Below are positions 57,460-58,108 of a stretch of DNA of 58,108 nt, piece by piece. Source of the DNA: JACJYE01 sp964432875 (GTDB lineage: Bacteria > Bacteroidota > Bacteroidia > Chitinophagales > Saprospiraceae); contig CAYSPJ010000017.1 of NCBI GenBank assembly GCA_964432875.1, positions 1 through 58,108 of the forward strand, written 5' to 3'. The first letter of the stretch is position 1. Every line of letters starts with the position of its first letter. A program made the translations under genes and the position numbers. Under the pieces are notes generated by a model. That model had not been told where the DNA came from. It saw nothing but the letters and a program-made list of their open reading frames with translations, and searched no databases.

Positions 57460-58108
57460 TTACTCCCCGAACTTCAGCAGGAGCTCCGGGTTGATGACCT
57501 TGAACGAAACCCGCTCGCCTTCGAACCGCTGTTCTTTCAACGGCCGGACGACGATCCCTTCCGCCCACACTTCCGGGGAGACGACGGAGCGCCGAGTAGC
57601 CATCGCCACCAGAGCCGGAATGTCGTTTACGAGGCTGAAATTCGCATCCAGCACGGGTACCATCGGCAAGTCGAGTCGTTCGAGCGTGCTTTGGTAGTCG
57701 GCAAAATCCAGATAGGCATAGCGGTCGATGTCGAACAGGTTGAAAAACCTCGAAGTCTGCCCACGCAGGCGCAGCTTATTGCCGTTTATGCCCTCCCCGA
57801 TGATTTCGCCCTGCAGGGCAAAATTTCCGCCGAGACTGCGCAGTTTTTGCTCCACCTCGAGTTCGCGCGCAACTTTCCAGAGCGTATTGGCATCATCCTC
57901 GATGAGTTCGAGGTTCCGGCTGCAGACGCCGAAATCGCCGTTGCGGAGGTAATAAGTGACGGAAGAGCCGTCGAGCTTTTCGGCGATAAAGCACGGTTCG
58001 CCCTGAAGCGCATCCAGCATGGGCTGAAGAACCTGCACCCGCGTCTCGTCCGTTTTGGGTACGAATCCCGGGAAACCGCCCTTAACAGTTCCACTCAGGG
58101 AGGCGGGT
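57460..58108 (-). CDS. RNA ligase, DRB0094-like family (partial, runs off the window)
   Basis: The frame is open to the right edge, so the 5' part is missing; at least 215 codons are present. Before motif I it reads GGFPGFVPKTDETRVQ, a signature of the DRB0094 (Deinococcus Rnl) group as I recall it. Motif I is EKLDGSS, whose lysine accepts AMP. Later motifs are LQGEIIGEGI, FNLFDID, WAEGIVVRPL (motif IV) and VSFKVINPELLLKFGE (motif V with the second catalytic lysine). The enzyme seals nicked RNA ends with ATP. DRB0094-type ligases carry an N-terminal OB domain, which would lie beyond the window. A small gene follows five bases later on the same strand. Confidence 0.9.
   Translation of the reverse strand, partial: PASLSGTVKGGFPGFVPKTDETRVQVLQPMLDALQGEPCFIAEKLDGSSVTYYLRNGDFGVCSRNLELIEDDANTLWKVARELEVEQKLRSLGGNFALQGEIIGEGINGNKLRLRGQTSRFFNLFDIDRYAYLDFADYQSTLERLDLPMVPVLDANFSLVNDIPALVAMATRRSVVSPEVWAEGIVVRPLKEQRFEGERVSFKVINPELLLKFGE

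Noticed and set aside
1..58108. tRNA or rRNA genes
   Set aside because: The gaps between genes were read for cloverleaf-like TTCRANYC boxes and rRNA stretches, and none was seen; this is by eye, so a tRNA scan would be decisive.

Overview
The window looks like a chromosomal segment of a GC-rich Bacteroidota bacterium, most likely a Saprospiraceae/Lewinella-type relative (inference). The grounds are two SusC/SusD pairs, proteins with C-terminal type IX secretion (T9SS) sorting domains, many lipobox signal peptides, promoters of the Bacteroidota TAnnTTTG type with little Shine-Dalgarno signal, a xisH/xisI pair and remnants of DUF4143-type ATPases. No rRNA, tRNA, CRISPR array or intact insertion sequence was seen.

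Region 1 (0.2-15.8 kb) starts with a secreted oligopeptidase B. It continues with what I read as one nutrient-utilization system: a SLC13-type dicarboxylate transporter, a secreted T9SS cargo protein, isoaspartyl dipeptidase (IadA), a DcuC-type C4-dicarboxylate carrier, a divergent MocR-type regulator, two paralogous secreted alpha/beta hydrolases that resemble poly(aspartic acid) hydrolase-1/PHB depolymerases, and a SusD/SusC pair. A 30-bp bipartite motif (two CATACC half-sites 23 bp apart, 24/30 identical) occurs in the mocR/dcuC intergenic region and upstream of susC. It ties the two operons together at DNA level. The MocR protein has lost the lysine and aspartate that hold pyridoxal phosphate. 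The hypothesis is a regulon for importing and degrading beta-linked (isoaspartyl) aspartate polymers or peptides. This is my best candidate for an undescribed system.

Region 2 (16-37 kb) is mostly housekeeping: a lipoprotein lipase, xylose isomerase, PurL, a CoA-binding protein, a pyruvate dehydrogenase-type E2, RecR, a glycosyltransferase fused to a WcaJ-like membrane part, an ECF sigma factor with a membrane partner, glycerol-3-phosphate dehydrogenase, a membrane adenylyl cyclase, an M1 aminopeptidase, a glycerophosphodiesterase and an OmpA lipoprotein.

Region 3 (37.6-52 kb) holds a T9SS-exported M36 metalloprotease, a large BNR-propeller lipoprotein with a dockerin-like end, an SDR oxidoreductase, a DeoR repressor divergent from a second SusC/SusD pair, a very strong palindromic terminator, and a two-CXXCH cytochrome lipoprotein with a Tll0287-like domain.

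Region 4 (52-58.1 kb) is accessory. It has an HNH nuclease-RNA ligase fusion, a phosphotriesterase-family lipoprotein, an intact xisI next to a truncated xisH, three further 3' gene remnants each preceded by short repeated DNA, an unknown 370-residue protein, a small ORF, and a second RNA ligase (DRB0094-like) that runs off the right edge. Two heptanucleotide repeat families, CCTTTAA and CGAGYNN, sit in intergenic gaps across the window.
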